A DNA stretch of 33,572 nt from Heliocybe sulcata (taxonomy: Eukaryota; Basidiomycota; Agaricomycetes; Gloeophyllales; Gloeophyllaceae): NCBI GenBank assembly GCA_004369045.1, contig ML213523.1, forward strand, positions 141,613 to 175,184, read 5' to 3'. This document shows, in pieces, positions 1 through 9,502 of the stretch (position 1 is its first letter; every line of letters starts with the position of its first letter). The notes beneath the pieces are model-generated. The model searched no databases and was not told the origin of the DNA. It saw nothing but the letters and a program-made list of their open reading frames with translations. Position numbers and translations under genes: made by a program.

Positions 1-669
1 GATCCAGGATCAGCAAGAAATTTGGATCTAGGTGACCACCCTGTTGCATATGAACTATTTTTAGACTGTAGTAACTAAGCAACAGCCATCAAATACAAGA
101 TCTATGAAAAATTTGGGTCTAAATGGCTACCCTATTGCATATGTACTATTTTTAGAGTGTAGTAAACAAGGGTACACAAAGGCCATGACATCATAGACCC
201 ATACAAATTTTTCTGAGTTTTTCCGATTTTTTCCTGATTTTATAGCAGTCCTGGAAGCTGTTTTGCCTATTTGGGACAGGATTCCCACCCTACAAGGGGG
301 GTCTACAAGAGGTTTACAAACTGCCTACAAGAAGCTACAAGGGGTCTACAAGGGGTCTACAAATGCTTACAAGAAGCTACAAGGGGTCTACAAATTCTTA
401 CAAGAAGCTACAAGAGGTCTACAAGGGGTCTACAAGGCCAGTTACAAGGACCAGTATGGAGCTACAAGCCATCTACAAAAGTGCTTTCAGAGCTACAAGA
501 GCCTACAAGGTAGTTACAAGCCCATTACAAGAAGGGCCACAAGAGGGCTGCAAGCCATCTATAAAGCTACAAGCCTTCAGGCCTTTACAACCTTGCTAGC
601 TATGTAGGTCTTATCTCGACAATGGACTTATGGATAGGATAGGTTATTTGTTAACAAGCAGTACTGCCC
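1..669. repeat. Dispersed repeat, copy A (minisatellite-bearing), cut by window start
   Basis: The whole stretch is repeated in the same orientation at 14156-14822 with only scattered differences. A third, much more diverged copy of its first part lies at about 16950-17110. It consists of a non-coding AT-rich lead (1-285), the minisatellite (287-594) and a short tail to the ACTAGTG junction at 670. No terminal inverted repeats or coding capacity are visible. The full element probably begins outside the window, because copy B continues upstream of the point where copy A starts. Confidence 0.85.
287..594. repeat. Minisatellite of 10-11 bp units, consensus near TACAAGRGGTC
   Basis: About 22 TACAA cores are spaced mostly 10 or 11 bp apart, with variants such as TACAAGAAGC, TACAAGGGGTC and TACAAATGCT. 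The array becomes irregular after about 440. It is open in all three forward frames (peptides rich in LQGVYKGST-type repeats), as expected when a stop-free unit has a length that is not a multiple of three. I do not regard it as coding. The spacing is close to one helical turn of DNA. Confidence 0.85.
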
Positions 670-676
670 ACTAGTG

Positions 677-2445
677 ATAGATCTCCAGCTTGGGCTGGGA
701 GAAGCGGCGCTCTCGGTCATTGAGCGTGATGGAACCGAAGCGGTTGTAGTGCCGTAGCTTGCTCGCTTCCAATGCCTGTTGACATAAGTAGTACCCCACT
801 GCAATATAAGACGTATCCACCGCTAATATGACCGGTAGCGGCGAGGTGTAGTCGATAGCGCGGAGCGTGGGCGACTCGAGAAGCGCCTGCTTGATGTCGG
901 CTTGGGCCAGTTCTTGTTCTGGTCCCCACTCGAATGGCACGTCCTTCTTCGTAAGCTTGGTAAGAGCATCCGCACGGTGAGCGAAGTTCTTGATAAAGAT
1001 CCTAAGGATGCCAGCGGTGCCCAGGAAAGCACGTACGTCCGAGAGCGTCTTGCAAGGCCCCCAGTTGTGTATGACCGCTACCCTGGACTCGTCCGCTACT
1101 CATCCTTCATAGGTGCAGCGATGGCCGAGGACGACGATTTCTAGGCCGCAAACCGTCAGCTTCAAACCGGAGAACGTACCGCCGCAGTAACACATTCGCT
1201 GCATGATTCGGTTGAGCATCTGAAAGTGCTCCCATACAAAGCGACAGATGCCAGGGTTCTCTGCCATGGTCTCGTACGACCCGTCGGGTTGCTCGTAGCG
1301 AGTCGCTGGGCCCTTGACAGGGACGTCGTCGATGTAAGGAATCGTGTGTTCAGGGATTTCGGGCTGGAGAATGGCGGTGACGTCATCATGGAAGATGGGG
1401 ACTGAATTACTCCAGCCCATAGGGAGGGTGACCAGGCACATAGTGCCGAAGGGAGTTTGGAAGGTGGTGAGATCTCGGGACAACTCTGCAATTTCTCGCT
1501 CGTCGTAGCCGACATACAGGTCGAGCATCGCTCCGCAAGCGCATCCAGCGAACTGCTCGGCCATGTGGTCTGGAATGGGGACAACGCCTGAATGCTGTAT
1601 CGTGACGGCATTGAGCGGCTCGAGGCTATGAATGAGACGGAGCGACTTCCCATCCTTCTTGACTACACAGAACCAGCGCGAGCGATAAGAGGCGTTGGAG
1701 GGCTCATAGATGCCTGCCGCAATCTTGCGCTTGATGACAGCGCAGACCTGCGCGTAGATGCTGGGTGGAATGGGGATGTTGTGCTGGACCCAGGGTGTAT
1801 GAGGTAAGACGGGGAATTCAACAGGGGGGAAGAAGTCATTGCAGAAGCGGCCCCACTCGTCATCATTCCAGGCGAAAGCGAGGTTCTGCTTGGACATGAA
1901 GTCGTCCATTAGTGCTAATTCGGAGGTAGTGAGGAAGCCTGCTGGATGCGCTTTGTGGAGCGCTTCGCGTCGCTCAGTGGTGTAGAGACCGGTCGGTACA
2001 AAAGACGGCGGCGACAGCGTGAGCGACGGCATGTCGGCTAGCGGGTCGCCCGTGATGTTGCGAATGATGCAATATTCTTTGCTGAGCGTAGCGGGGACGG
2101 CTCGGACTTTGAGAGCGACCGGCTTGTACTTTTTCTTCGTCGCCGCCAAGACGGCGATGGCGGAACTGCATTCTTGTTTTTGTGTTTTCTCGTGTAGCGC
2201 TGAAACCTGAGGAGACCCGGAAGAATGATAGAGAGACTGAACGATTTGAGGAGAGTCACATGCCGAAAGGTATAGTGACTGGAGGAGTCCAGATGGAAGC
2301 TTGCTCTCGTCAGTGGCATGGGCGATGATATAGGAAGATAAGATGTGGAACGTATCGGGAAGATCAGATGCCTCTGTGATGACTGCGACCCAGTCGCTGT
2401 CGAAAGGACCGTCCTCAGTGGTGGTAGGCGCTTCATTCGCTACGA
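677..2445 (-). pseudogene. Ty3/gypsy element 1: reverse transcriptase and start of RNase H
   Basis: One frame runs from about 2445 to 677. It holds an N-terminal linker, the RT palm with YRSRWFCVVKK, a YIDD catalytic box followed by VPVKGPATRY, the RT thumb, and the RNase H start (PFEWGPEQE, then LAVDTSYIAVGYY with the first catalytic Asp). It is broken by one TGA at 1100-1102, just after CTYEG. The following residues (ADESRVAVIHNWGP, VRAFLG) continue in the same frame, so this is a single nonsense change, probably from CGA. The rest of RNase H and the integrase are missing, because the sequence stops at the ACTAGTG junction with the minisatellite repeat. The RT family assignment is firm; the exact lineage within Ty3/gypsy is not. 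Confidence 0.85.
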
Positions 2446-3441
2446 AAGCCAGTGCCTTGAAAGCGCGGCTGTCCTCGAGGGTAAGTAGGGATGGTGGCGA
2501 CGAGCTCCGAGTCCGGGTCGCAGATCGTAATTGTCTGGTTCTCGTTGAAGAAGTTCTTGACGTGACTTTGGGTCAGGATGTCGAAGGGTCGTCCCAGTAG
2601 GATGTCGTAGGCGGGGTCGCGGATAACGTGCATCTGGAGGTAAAGCGTGATGGTGCCGACCTGGAACGGGACGTTCCTTGCTAGGCCGAGCGTGAGGTCG
2701 ACCGATTTGTTCGCCGACTGCATCTGGACCTTGACCGTTGGATCGAATGTGATACCTAGAGAGTGAATGACACCTTCTGACACAGCGATAATCTGTGAGC
2801 CTGGATCCAAGATCGCTTCTACCTTTTCCTTGTTGTCGACAAGGCCGACGACAGAGCGCAGTACATGTGACTCCTTAGCGACATGGAAGTCAAGTGGAAT
2901 TTCACTGGGCGCCAAACCCTTGAAGTAGGTTTCGACTGGGTCGGGCACCACGATCTCACCTTCTTCGTCCGTCTGGCTGTATGCCAGGCGTTTGGCATTG
3001 AGGAAGACCTCCCCTGATATCAGCTCCTCGTCGGCCACTTCCTTGAGCTGTGCTTGGACTCGCTCAGGTGTCGGAGCAATCCACTTGGGCGTGACAATGT
3101 CGCGGTACCTGCTTCAAACGTCTGGCAATATGGAGAGCAGCTCTGCAGACGTTAGCGATACGTACTGCGTGGTCAGTGACCGCCTAAAGATGTTCTCCGC
3201 TATGACTGGGTCATATGCTGGGGCTTGCGCTCGATATGCCGGTTCCTTGCCGCGAGAGGGTTCTGGTTGGCTGGCCTTCTCTTGGGAAGTGTCGAACCGC
3301 ACTGTTTTGGGTGCAGCAGGGCGTGGCCGATTGACGTCGCGTGCTTGAGCATAGGGGTGTACGGGAGTGTTGTTTAGGTGAGGTGGTGGGTCGCGAGCGG
3401 GAGTCGAGCGTGAGGGACCAGTGACAGGCGTCGGTGAGCCC
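2433..3441 (-). pseudogene. Ty3/gypsy element 1: gag C-terminal part and aspartic protease
   Basis: The frame runs from the junction at 3441 to a stop at 2433. A proline- and charge-rich gag tail leads to LLSILPDV, where a TGA (3114-3116) interrupts it. The frame continues through IVTPKWIAPTPERVQ to a retropepsin-like domain with VEAILDPGSQ (Asp-Pro-Gly-Ser in place of the usual Asp-Ser/Thr-Gly) and ILLGRPFDIL, the conserved flap-side motif. The stop probably derives from CGA. The frame differs by one from the RT frame, with the shift near 2440-2480. The N-terminal gag and 5' LTR are gone, replaced at 3442 by the TATA element. Confidence 0.8.
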
Positions 3442-4439
3442 TGTAAATTAAGGTACATCACTATAGGGATGAAATCAGACTTCTAGGTGGCAGAATAGGT
3501 GGAGGGTAACAGCCCAGGAGGCTGGAGGTGGGGAGAGAACCAGCTGGAAGGGTAGGGGGGTGCACTAATTCTATCCTGGGAGATATTGCCCATGTTATTG
3601 GGTCAAACTGTAGTCCCCTATAGGGTCATAAGAATCCCTGATTTGTGGAAGATTCCACCCAGCACGGCCCCCCCAATTTGCATATAAATCTTATATAATG
3701 TGACCAGATGTCCCCTATATTTATAGGAAGTGCCCAAACATTTTATATAAATCCAATATAAAGCGACCTGAAACAGTATACAGTGAGTATATAATGTAGA
3801 CCAGGTCGAGTATAACCTGATATAAACCCACCAGCAAAATGCACACATCCAGTATAACCTGTCCAGAAGATTATATAAATCCACTGCAATATTACACAAC
3901 CCCCATATAAATATAGCAGTAAGGTGTACAATTTGATATAAATCCTCAGGTAAAGCATACAAATCTGGTATAATGTGGACCAGATCCACTATAACCTTAT
4001 ATAAAGCCACCAGTAAACTGCACACATCCAGTATAACCCAACCAGAAAATTATATAAATGCACTGCAATATTATACATTCCCCATATAAATACAGCAGCA
4101 CAGTATATAATTCGATATAAATCCACAAGTAGAGCATACAAACTGGTACAAAACCTCTGCCATGTTGTAAAAACCTCATATAAACAGCCCAGTATACCAT
4201 ACAAATCCAGTATAAATCTACTGCAAACCCCCTACATCCACAGTATAATATGCCCTCCACCATATATACATCCTATATAAATCTACCTCAACCATATATA
4301 AATGTATCACACATGTGGTCACATTATATCACATATAATCCCACTGCAACACATATCATATAAGGACTAGTACTAAAGTAGTGTATATGACTTCACCACA
4401 GTTGTGGTAAATTATATATATTTTTAGGGCCCACGACTC
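3442..4439 (-). mobile_element. TATA element, copy 1 (about 1.0 kb, the longest uninterrupted copy)
   Basis: In the - orientation it begins GAGTCGTGGGCCCTAAAAAT at 4439 and ends near TTAATTTACA at 3442. The same start occurs at 19344 (+) and 33488 (+), and the same other end at about 20168 and 20350. It is very AT-rich and packed with TATAAA/TATATAA motifs. It carries a subterminal palindrome ACCACAACTGTGGT and an internal tandem duplication of about 179 bp. At 4440 it abuts gypsy element 2 in the middle of its coding sequence, and at 3441 gypsy element 1 gag. No transposase is encoded. Scattered open frames in it are hydrophobic and repeat-derived. I treat it as a non-autonomous mobile family because three copies share one terminus and two of them lie at different points of family-2 gypsy coding sequence. 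Confidence 0.7.
3811..4168. repeat. Tandem duplication of about 179 bp inside the TATA element
   Basis: The block starting TATAACCTGATATAAA at 3811 is followed 179 bp later by TATAACCTTATATAAA at 3990. Both continue through the same order of landmarks: CCACCAGYAAA, CACACATCCAGTATAACC, TATATAAATSCACTGCAATATTA and CCCCATATAAATA. A third, partial unit may follow after 4168. Confidence 0.75.
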
Positions 4440-5996
4440 TGGAGGTGGGCGAAGGCGGCCAGAGATCGGGTCGGGTAAAGCCTGGTCAAGCTTGACCACC
4501 GGGAATACAGGGTGAAGCCACTTCATAGAGGGCGGCAACTTCAACCGGTATGCGTTGCGTCCAACCTCCTTCTCCACGACATAGGGTCCCCACCACTTAT
4601 GTCCGAGCTTCCGCGAGGGGCGAGTCGTCCGGATGTCAGACGAGTCGAGCCAAACCTTGTCCCCAGGGCGGTAAGTAGGCGCAGGAGTGCGGCGTTGGTT
4701 GTAGTACCGCGTATACTCCTCCTTTGCCTTCTCGATTGCAGCCCTGGCCTCGGTCAGGCCAGCATCCATATGCGTCTTAAAATCGTTGACTGACTCCAAG
4801 GATGATGGTTGCTGGTGAGGCTCGAAACCCATGCGCGGATGTCGCCCAGTATCGACCATGAAGGGCATCTGCTGGGTGGAAACATGGAGGTGGTTGTTGT
4901 ACGCGAACTCACCCATAGGCAGCAGTTGGTCCCAGTTGTCCTGACGCTCACTGACAAAGAGCTGAAGGAAGCCCTCTAACTCCTGGTTCACCCACTCTGT
5001 CTGACCATCGCTCTGAGGGTGATAAGCAGTGGAGTTGCTGATCTTGATCCCCAGGAGGCGGTACAGCTCACACGTGAAGTCCGTGATGAACTGCAGACCA
5101 TGGTCAGACAGGACATCGGAAGGGAGTCCGTGGTGCTTCCACACCTCGCGCAAGAACAGGCGCGCAGATCCTTCGACATCAAGAGTCGTGTGAGTCGGGA
5201 TGAAGTGGGCACACTTGGAGAGGAGGTCGACAACCACCATCACTGCATCATAGCCATGCGCTTCAGGCAGCTCAACGATAAAGTCAACACTAACCTTACT
5301 CCAGCGCTCCAGTGGAGTCTCCGTAGGAACCAACTCGCCAACGGGTGGGCGGCGTTGCACCTTGGTGCGCAGGCAGAGGTCGCAATGTCTCGTATATTCC
5401 CCAATAAAGCGAGACATCTGCGGCCACCAGTAGTTCCGAGACACGAGCTCCAGTGTCCTGAAACGTCCAGGGTGCCCAGCAATCACCGAGTCGTGGTGCT
5501 GCTCGACAATCCGGCAGCGCAGGTCGTGCATTGGAGGGACGTAGATCCGGCCACGGAAATAAAGAAGCCCCTGCCTCTCATCCCACTCGTGACTATGCAC
5601 CGACCGCTCACCAGACTTACGCAACTCAAGGACAGCCTTCATGATAGGTTCCTCCAGCTCGTCATGCCTAACTGCAAATCGGATGTCGCGAAGGACCTCG
5701 GACTCTGCTCCAACTGCGGTGAGACCAGAGAGGGCAGTGATGACGAAGGACTCTGGCTTCAGAACAACAACATTGTCATTGTCCGCAGCCCCATCGCCGT
5801 GATCTGGACGCCAAGAGAGTGCGTCGGGCTTACCCATGGAAGTGCCTGGCCGGTGGTGGAGGGAATAGTCGAACCTGGTGAGGAAGAGCGCCCATCGTGC
5901 TTGACGACGGTTGACTTTCTGAGCGCTCTTGAAGTACTCCAGGTTCTTGTGGTCCGTCCAGATCTCGACAGGGTGCTTGGCGCCTTCAAGGAAATG
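4440..5996 (-). pseudogene. Ty3/gypsy element 2: RNase H tail and integrase, 3' end truncated
   Basis: It continues the RT frame after the TGA at 5997-5999. RNase H ends with IWTDHKNLEYF (catalytic Asp) and GKPDALSW. The integrase has an HHCC zinc-binding N-terminus (HHDSVIAGHPG ... CDLCLRTK) and a catalytic core with Asp in VDFIVELP, Asp in VLSDHGLQF and Glu in DGQTEWVNQE, all present. It then carries the GPY/F-type C-terminal module (KWWGPYVVEKEVGRNAYRL). The frame is cut after RLRPPP by the TATA element at 4439. The related copy at 21283-21716 shows that a chromodomain and about 220 bp of non-coding sequence up to the 3' LTR should follow. All visible catalytic residues are kept, so decay is recent. 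Confidence 0.9.
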
Positions 5997-7508
5997 TCAC
6001 CACTCCTCAAGGACGCGCACGATTGCCAGCAGCTCCTTGTCGTAGATCTCGTAGTTCCGCTCCACAGCACTAAGGCTCTTGGAATAAAAGGCCACGGGAT
6101 GCCACTTGCCATCTTCCTCTGACTCCTGCTCGAGCACGCCACCAGTCGCGAAGTCCGAGCTGTCGGCCAAGACACGGAAAGGACGATTGTCGTCGGGAAG
6201 GGCGAGAACAGGAGCAGAAGTGATCAGCTTCTTCAAGAGATCGAAGGAAGCCTGCTCCATCTCTCCCCAGGAGAACTTCACAGCAGCACGTGTAAGGTCG
6301 AAGAGGGGGCGCGCATGCTTCGAGAAGTCCTTGACGAACCGGCGATAGAAATTGATGAACCCCAGGAATGAGGACACCTCCTTCTTGTCCTTGGGTGTCG
6401 GCCAATCCGTCACTCCCGCAACCTTGACCGGATCCATCTTCACACAGTTGTGAGAGATGATCACGCCCAGGTACTCAACCTCCGTCTTCTCGAACTCGCA
6501 CTTGTCCGCATGCAAGTAGAGCTTGTTCTGATGCAACCGATCCAGTACGATGCAAGTGATCCGACGATGCTCTTTGACGTCCTTGGTGAAGATGAGGATG
6601 TCGTCGAGGTAGATGCAGACCGACCCTTCCATAATGAGGTCGTGGAAGATGTCGTTCATCATTGTCTGGAATGTCGCCGGGCTGTTGGTCAGACCAAAGT
6701 ACATGACAAGCAGTTCGAAGAGACCACAGTTGGTATGGAAAGCCGCCTTCCACTCATCGCCATCCTTGATCCGGACATTGTTGAAGCCCCAGCGAACGTC
6801 GAGCTTGGTGAAGTACTTCGCACCTCGCAAGCGGTTGATGAGGTCACCGATGAGAGGGAGAGGGTATCGGTTCTTCACCATCATGGCATTCAGCTTGCGG
6901 TAGTCCTGGACGAAGCGAAGGCCACCATCCTTCTTCTTAATGAAGAAGACGGGGGAGGCGATGGGAGACTTGGAAGGTCGGATGCGTCCCGTCGCAAGGT
7001 TCTCTTCCAGGAACTCGTCAAGCGCAACTTGTTCAACTGGAGAGAGCGGGTAGACCTTGGACTTGAACAGCTCCGCATCCGGAGTGAGCTCGATTGCATG
7101 GTCCCAGCGCTTGCGACCTGGCAGGGTGTCGAAGGACTCCTTCTCGAAGACATCCCGGAACTCGAAGAATTGCTCAGGGAGGCCGTCCGAGGGATCGCAG
7201 ATGGTGTTCTTCGCATGGGCTTCCGCAAGGCGCTGCGAGACAGTCGAGGTTGCCTGGATGAACTCCTCCTCGGGTGCAAGGGTGGTGACAAAGATGCGAT
7301 CACCTTCCTCTAAGACCTCCTTGTCCACGCCATGCTCAGTGGGCAGAGGGTCAAACTCAGGCTCCTCGTCCTCCTCGTCCTCGACATGGACCTTGGGGGC
7401 TGGTCCCGACTGCAGTGCGAGCTTGCGCTTCTGGTCAAGGCGACGAGCGGCAAGGCGGAACTTCCTCTCCTGCTGTACCTCCAGTCTGCACGCTTGGCAA
7501 CGACGTCA
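5997..7508 (-). pseudogene. Ty3/gypsy element 2: reverse transcriptase and RNase H
   Basis: RT and RNase H of a Tf1/sushi-like chromovirus. Motifs in order are SPVFFIKKKDGGLRFVQDYR, KLDVRWGFNNVRI (first catalytic Asp), FGLTNSPATFQ and YLDDILIFTKD (the catalytic YLDD). The RT thumb/connection follows with SFLGFINFYRRFV, then RNase H with LADSSDFATGG and the EIYDKELLAIV Glu. It ends at TGA (5997-5999) after VRVLEEW. The sequence continues in the same frame with HFLEGAKHPVEIW, so this is one nonsense mutation, probably CGA to TGA. Upstream, the frame is separated from the protease frame by an 11-nt deletion near 7511, seen by comparison with the copy at 32332-33487. Confidence 0.9.
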
Positions 7509-8180
7509 TGGTGACCTTGCCTGTCAGCCAGTCCACATCCGGGTTGTGCTCGCGGAGCCAGCCATGCCCGAGAATGATGTTGTGTTTCCCGAGCCTGGTT
7601 ACTGCAAGGTTGATACGCTCCATATGGTCACGGTAGTGGAGGACCATGTCAACGATCTCCTCAATCGAACCGGCCTCATTTGGACTACCATCCACATTGA
7701 ACACAGGGATCGGCCGTAAGAGCTTGCGAGTGGGCAGACCCTGTTTGCGAACGTAGGCAAGGCTGATGTACCCAGTGCTAGTCGCACCACTGTCGATCAG
7801 AGCATCAGTCGAAACAACCTTCGCCGTCTGCGTAGACTCCAGCTCCACCTTGATGCTGGTAGAACGCGGTCCGGGGATGGCAGAGACAGTGTACTTGCAT
7901 GGAAGCTTACGCTCCCAACGCGGTAGCAGGTGGTACGGGACGAGCTTCTGTTGAACAACTGGGGGTGGAGGTGCAAGCACGGAGGCGACTACCTCAGGAG
8001 CGACTTCTGCTGAAGGGGGCTCTAGGGAGTCGGAGACTTCTTCGACAGGGAGTGAGGCAAAGCGGTTGGCAGATGAAAGGGCCAGACGAGGGGTTACGAC
8101 GACTGCAGGTGCTGGCAGTGATTCCGCAACCAGGGCAGGCTCGAGAGAGTCTGGTCCGCAACCGTTGAGCTGAAAACCTC
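7435..8180 (-). pseudogene. Ty3/gypsy element 2: linker and aspartic protease
   Basis: A proline-rich linker (for example SLPAPAVVVTPR and VLAPPPPVVQQK) is followed by a retropepsin domain. It has the catalytic DSGATSTG after VVSTDALI and the hydrophobic-Gly motif NIILGHGWL. The frame is -1 relative to gag upstream and out of frame with RT downstream. The downstream break is caused by an 11-nt deletion after KVTM. The upstream -1 relation could be a programmed frameshift or a lost segment; no zinc knuckle is present between gag and protease. There is no credible start of its own, so it was probably made as part of a Gag-Pol polyprotein. Confidence 0.8.
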
Positions 8181-9059
8181 GCTCTCACGAATGCTTCGAG
8201 CATAACGCTTTGCTGCTGCGATCCACCCTTCGAGGTCCGAGTCAGAAGGGCGGCCCAACGAGGTGGCTAGTGGGGTCTCAATATCTGGGTGAAGACCGCG
8301 GCGGAAGTTCAGGACGTTCAGGGATGCGAGTCCTGGATCTGAAGAGCGTAGCTGGGCAAGGCGGAGCAACCGACGGAACGAGTCGATATACTCCGAGATC
8401 GAAGACGAACCCTGGTAGTAATCGGTGCCTACCAAGGTTAAGGCCGCGTCTGCATGTTCGTAGGGGGAAATGAACTCGCGCGTGAACTCAGCCTCAAAAC
8501 CAGCCCAGTCCTCGAAGTAGGGGCTGCCAGTCTCACGTTCAACCTCATAGAGGTTCGTCACGAAGTCCGCAGCTCGCCCAGACTTGAAGAAGCCAAGTGC
8601 CCATCGGATCCTCATCTGGTCATCGGGGAAATGACTGGGGTTGGCACAGACGAGATTCCAAAAGTGCCAAGCGTGTTCCCGCTCCCCGTTGAAGTCAGGG
8701 GGATTAGGGAAGTGTAGAGGTGCGAATGGGGAAGGGTTTCCAGGACCAGAGGGAGGAGACCACGGAGTGCCAGAGCGGCTAACCCCCTCTGGGATCCATT
8801 GTCCCTCAACATCGAGAGCGGTTGGAAGGGAAGGTGTGGGGGGTGTAATGGGTGTGTGGGAAAGGTCACCAGGGTGCGGGGAGACTGGTTCGCTAACAGA
8901 AAAGTAGGGGGTATTCGCACCAGAAGCCAGACCAGAGACCAACAACAACAACTGATCCAACTTCTCTCTCACACCAACTTCCTCGGTGGCAGCGGCAGAG
9001 CTACGAGCCTCTAACTGTTCAAGCCTAGCTAGGATACTGGAGGTGGTCACAGCATCCAT
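8094..9059 (-). CDS. Ty3/gypsy element 2: Gag, 321 aa
   Basis: The likely start is the ATG at 9057-9059 (MDAVTTSSILARLEQLE), 15 codons inside the longest open frame. I prefer it because the protein from there begins with a short coiled coil (about residues 5-40). A Pro/Ser/Thr-rich spacer follows, then a retrotransposon Gag capsid-type domain (FNGEREHAWHFWN, WALGFFKSGRAADFV, EFTREFISPYEHADAAL, LRLAQLRSSDPGL). It is predicted to form the cytoplasmic capsid. It lacks a CCHC zinc knuckle. It lies about 185 bp downstream of the 5' LTR with no other ORF between. A CpG-stripped relative of this gag is at 15555-16345. Confidence 0.85.
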   Translation of the reverse strand: MDAVTTSSILARLEQLEARSSAAATEEVGVREKLDQLLLLVSGLASGANTPYFSVSEPVSPHPGDLSHTPITPPTPSLPTALDVEGQWIPEGVSRSGTPWSPPSGPGNPSPFAPLHFPNPPDFNGEREHAWHFWNLVCANPSHFPDDQMRIRWALGFFKSGRAADFVTNLYEVERETGSPYFEDWAGFEAEFTREFISPYEHADAALTLVGTDYYQGSSSISEYIDSFRRLLRLAQLRSSDPGLASLNVLNFRRGLHPDIETPLATSLGRPSDSDLEGWIAAAKRYARSIRESEVFSSTVADQTLSSLPWLRNHCQHLQSS

Positions 9060-9230
9060 AGTTGGCCCAGGGAACGGGTAGAGAGGCCGTATGCTTCTGC
9101 ACAAAGGAGGGGGCTATATGATCCAACTGGAAGGGCCACTGGGTCTTGACTGCCTGTAGCGAAAGAACGCTGACAGCCAGATGCCAGTAGCAGCCTCTGA
9201 GTGTGGAATAAAGTCCAGTCCTTCAAAGAG

Positions 9231-9242
9231 TAACCTGTTCCT
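9231..9242 (-). other. Primer-binding site complementary to the element's own LTR
   Basis: Two bases inside the 5' LTR end the element reads AGGAACAGGTTA (- strand, 9242 to 9231). Its exact complement TAACCTGTTCCT lies inside the LTR (- strand, 9406 to 9395). It does not start with TGG, as a tRNA 3'-end site would. A short PBS matching an internal LTR site, presumably the mRNA 5' end, is the hallmark of Tf1-type self-priming (about 11 nt in Tf1). Confidence 0.75.
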
Positions 9243-9244
9243 GC

Positions 9245-9502
9245 TGTAAGGGCTACCTTAACAACTGGTGAGCTGGCAAGGCTGCACGTTGTCGAAGGGA
9301 GTTCCAAAGCAAATATATACACCTATGAGCACTAGATATATCCTCTAATGGTATCTAAGGGCTTACCTGCACGTTGTTGAAGGGAGTTCCAAAGAGGAAC
9401 AGGTTAAGGGACCCTTCAACAAGTGCAAAACACAAGTGGCCGCTCTGCGTGACACGTGACGTCACGTCACGGTGGCTGAAAGCGAAGGTGGCTGCCCTTA
9501 CA
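9245..9502 (-). repeat. 5' LTR of Ty3/gypsy element 2, 258 bp
   Basis: In element orientation it begins TGTAAGGGCAGCC and ends AGCCCTTACA, so the termini are TG...CA with an extended inverted repeat (TGTAAGGGC/GCCCTTACA). Homologous LTRs of 266 bp are at 17131-17396 and 21943-22208. PBS and gag follow it on the - strand, so it is the 5' LTR. It abuts element 3 coding sequence directly at 9503, so element 2 is nested in, or recombined with, element 3. Confidence 0.9.
9457..9464. promoter_or_regulatory. CRE/ATF palindrome TGACGTCA in LTR, overlapping an E-box CACGTG
   Basis: TGACGTCA at 9457-9464 is a perfect bZIP (CREB/ATF) consensus, and CACGTG sits at 9453-9458. Both lie about 50 bp upstream, in element orientation, of the self-primer motif that should mark the transcription start. 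Both older LTR copies have lost the CRE palindrome through CpG changes. A role in transcription is inferred from position only. Confidence 0.45.

Noticed and set aside
263-607. Repeat proteins of 78-120 aa (LQGVYKGST-type) in the minisatellites here and at 14416-14778
   Set aside because: The unit is 10-11 bp and stop-free, so long frames appear in every forward frame by arithmetic. Frames are not conserved between the two copies and no promoter or splice context is evident.
3618-4263. Overlapping hydrophobic frames in the TATA element (also 19624-20005)
   Set aside because: They are open in several frames at once, are made from TATA-rich repeats, and shift relative to each other between copies. 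Aromatic residues come from TAT/ATA codons. No start or signal is conserved.
5019-6122. 367-aa frame on the + strand, and similar long + frames at 6450-7313 and 7057-7719
   Set aside because: They are antisense shadows of the gypsy pol genes, which have clear RT, RNase H and integrase motifs on the - strand.
9472-9502. Translation start of element 3 within the LTR of element 2
   Set aside because: This start lies in the other element's LTR. The real upstream part of the element 3 polyprotein is missing, so the apparent N-terminus is an artefact of the junction.
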